Origin: Atriophallophorus winterbourni
Taxonomy: Eukaryota; Platyhelminthes; Trematoda; Plagiorchiida; Microphallidae
Direction: 5' to 3'
Length of the DNA stretch: 64,000 nt
Assembly (NCBI GenBank): GCA_013407085.1
Contig: JACCGJ010000352.1
Location: 62,001 to 126,000 of the forward strand
Under the pieces are notes generated by a model. That model was given only the letters and a program-made list of their open reading frames with translations. It did no database searches and had not been told where the DNA came from. A program made the position numbers and the translations under genes. Shown here piece after piece: positions 63,131 through 64,000 of the stretch. The stretch's first letter is position 1. Every line of letters begins with the position of its first letter.

Positions 63131-64000
63131 GAAAGAGGAGGGTCAGAAACAATTTGAAAAGTAGGGCAAGAAGTAGCTTGTTTTCCCTTACGCGCCATGC
63201 TGTGGGTAAGACGAGCCCGTTTGTCAAGCGCGATGAACCATGTAGTTGTTTTGTAGTTATAGTCATGGCTTTATGCGGGCTGTGATACTGCCAGGTCGCC
63301 CATTTCCAGACAGGACAACAATTAGGGTTCTCGATCAATGTCTTTAGCTAAAAATGTTTGACACACAGGCAGTGAGTGGGGTTGAGACCGTGTTCGTCTG
63401 ACCTCTATCGATTGACTTTTCAGCTATGTGTGGCTCTGAAGGTGCCTGGAGAGCACGACTCAATTCATCACACTACGTTACGGGTCAGTCTCTGTGCGAT
63501 GGAGGGGTGAACGAAGCTTATTGTTAACTTATCAGGGGTGTTATCGATCCGTACCTGGTTAGAATACCATGACAAGCGGGGCTATGCTGGATAACGAAGA
63601 CCTCAACATGTTTTCTACAGTGTGGGATCGAGATGATCAGTAATATGACTAACACACGATTCCGTTAAAGGTACGCGAATAATTCAGATCGGCTTTTGAA
63701 GAACAGACTGGCAATTGTTCAATGTCCACTGCGGTTGTTATCAATGAAGTGATAACGACCAAATTCACAACGCCACGTGAGAATATGGCTTGAATCGGTG
63801 TGTGCGCGCGTGTCTGAGTGCATCGTTTGTATACACAACAGCCCCTCATCGATGTCTGGTCATGATGAAAATGAATTGTGGATATAAACAGTCTAGTGGC
63901 CTTTAAGTGGTACGGGGCAAGCATGTCCTACATCTAGAAATGTTTAGAAATAGCGACGGTCGCAAGCTGTTCTAGCCTATAAATGAACGGAGGCAACGGA
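63131..64000. other. No gene seen at the right edge
   Basis: Contains a short minus-oriented R225 fragment near 63275-63317 (GCTGTGATACTGCCAGGTCG). No exon that fits the phase of the SANT exon acceptor (62917) was recognised. Confidence 0.4.

Overview
The window reads as genomic DNA of a non-schistosome digenean fluke (trematode). The evidence is a CsRn1/Kabuki-type Ty3/gypsy element with a CHCC gag motif, dense CR1-like LINEs, RTE-type LINE fragments, hammerhead-ribozyme retroposons recalling the schistosome Sm-alpha family, and intron-rich genes with ordinary GT-AG splicing. I cannot name the species. There is no bacterial content. Most of the window is transposable element; only about 3% looks like host coding exon.

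Layout. 1-9.1 kb is AT-rich and gene-poor. It holds one tRNA-like/hammerhead retroposon (1.9-2.2 kb), two remnants of a second hammerhead family (3.7 and 5.4 kb) and a decayed gag-protease relic (7.7-9.1 kb). 9.8-35.8 kb is a head-to-tail array of CR1-like LINEs, called A to G here. Several copies begin directly after the (TGAAC)n tail of the copy before them, and decay lessens to the right: A and B are riddled with stops, while G has an intact 938-codon ORF2. A CsRn1-like LTR retrotransposon (23849-30343, 4-bp target duplication GGGT) interrupts copy F. Its gag is itself split by another truncated LINE (H), giving three levels of nesting. Copy B carries a hammerhead/tRNA-like retroposon with two ribozyme motifs 419 nt apart.

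35.8-41.9 kb holds LINE ends on the minus strand, an RTE-type LINE split by a small hAT element (8-bp duplication CTCTAGAT, BED-finger reading frame) and a gag/LINE chimera. 42-49.6 kb has two exons of a gene I do not recognise, several dispersed repeats and a minus-strand non-LTR element.

Two host genes can be modelled. One is a six-exon plus-strand gene (49952-58161, 393 codons) whose lumenal domain resembles torsin-activating LAP1/LULL1. The other is the 3' end of a minus-strand gene (60429-62916) with a SANT domain and a C-terminal C2H2 finger, the arrangement of TRERF1/ZNF541/MIDEAS proteins of the MiDAC deacetylase complex. Their introns and flanks contain an unclassified repeat of about 225 bp (R225), a repeat of about 480 bp in three copies, and a second hammerhead family at 58.7-59.1 kb.

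The most unusual content is the pair of hammerhead-ribozyme families and the LINE array in which each element's 3' tail seems to have served as the target for the next. All homology calls are from motif recognition; no database search was run.
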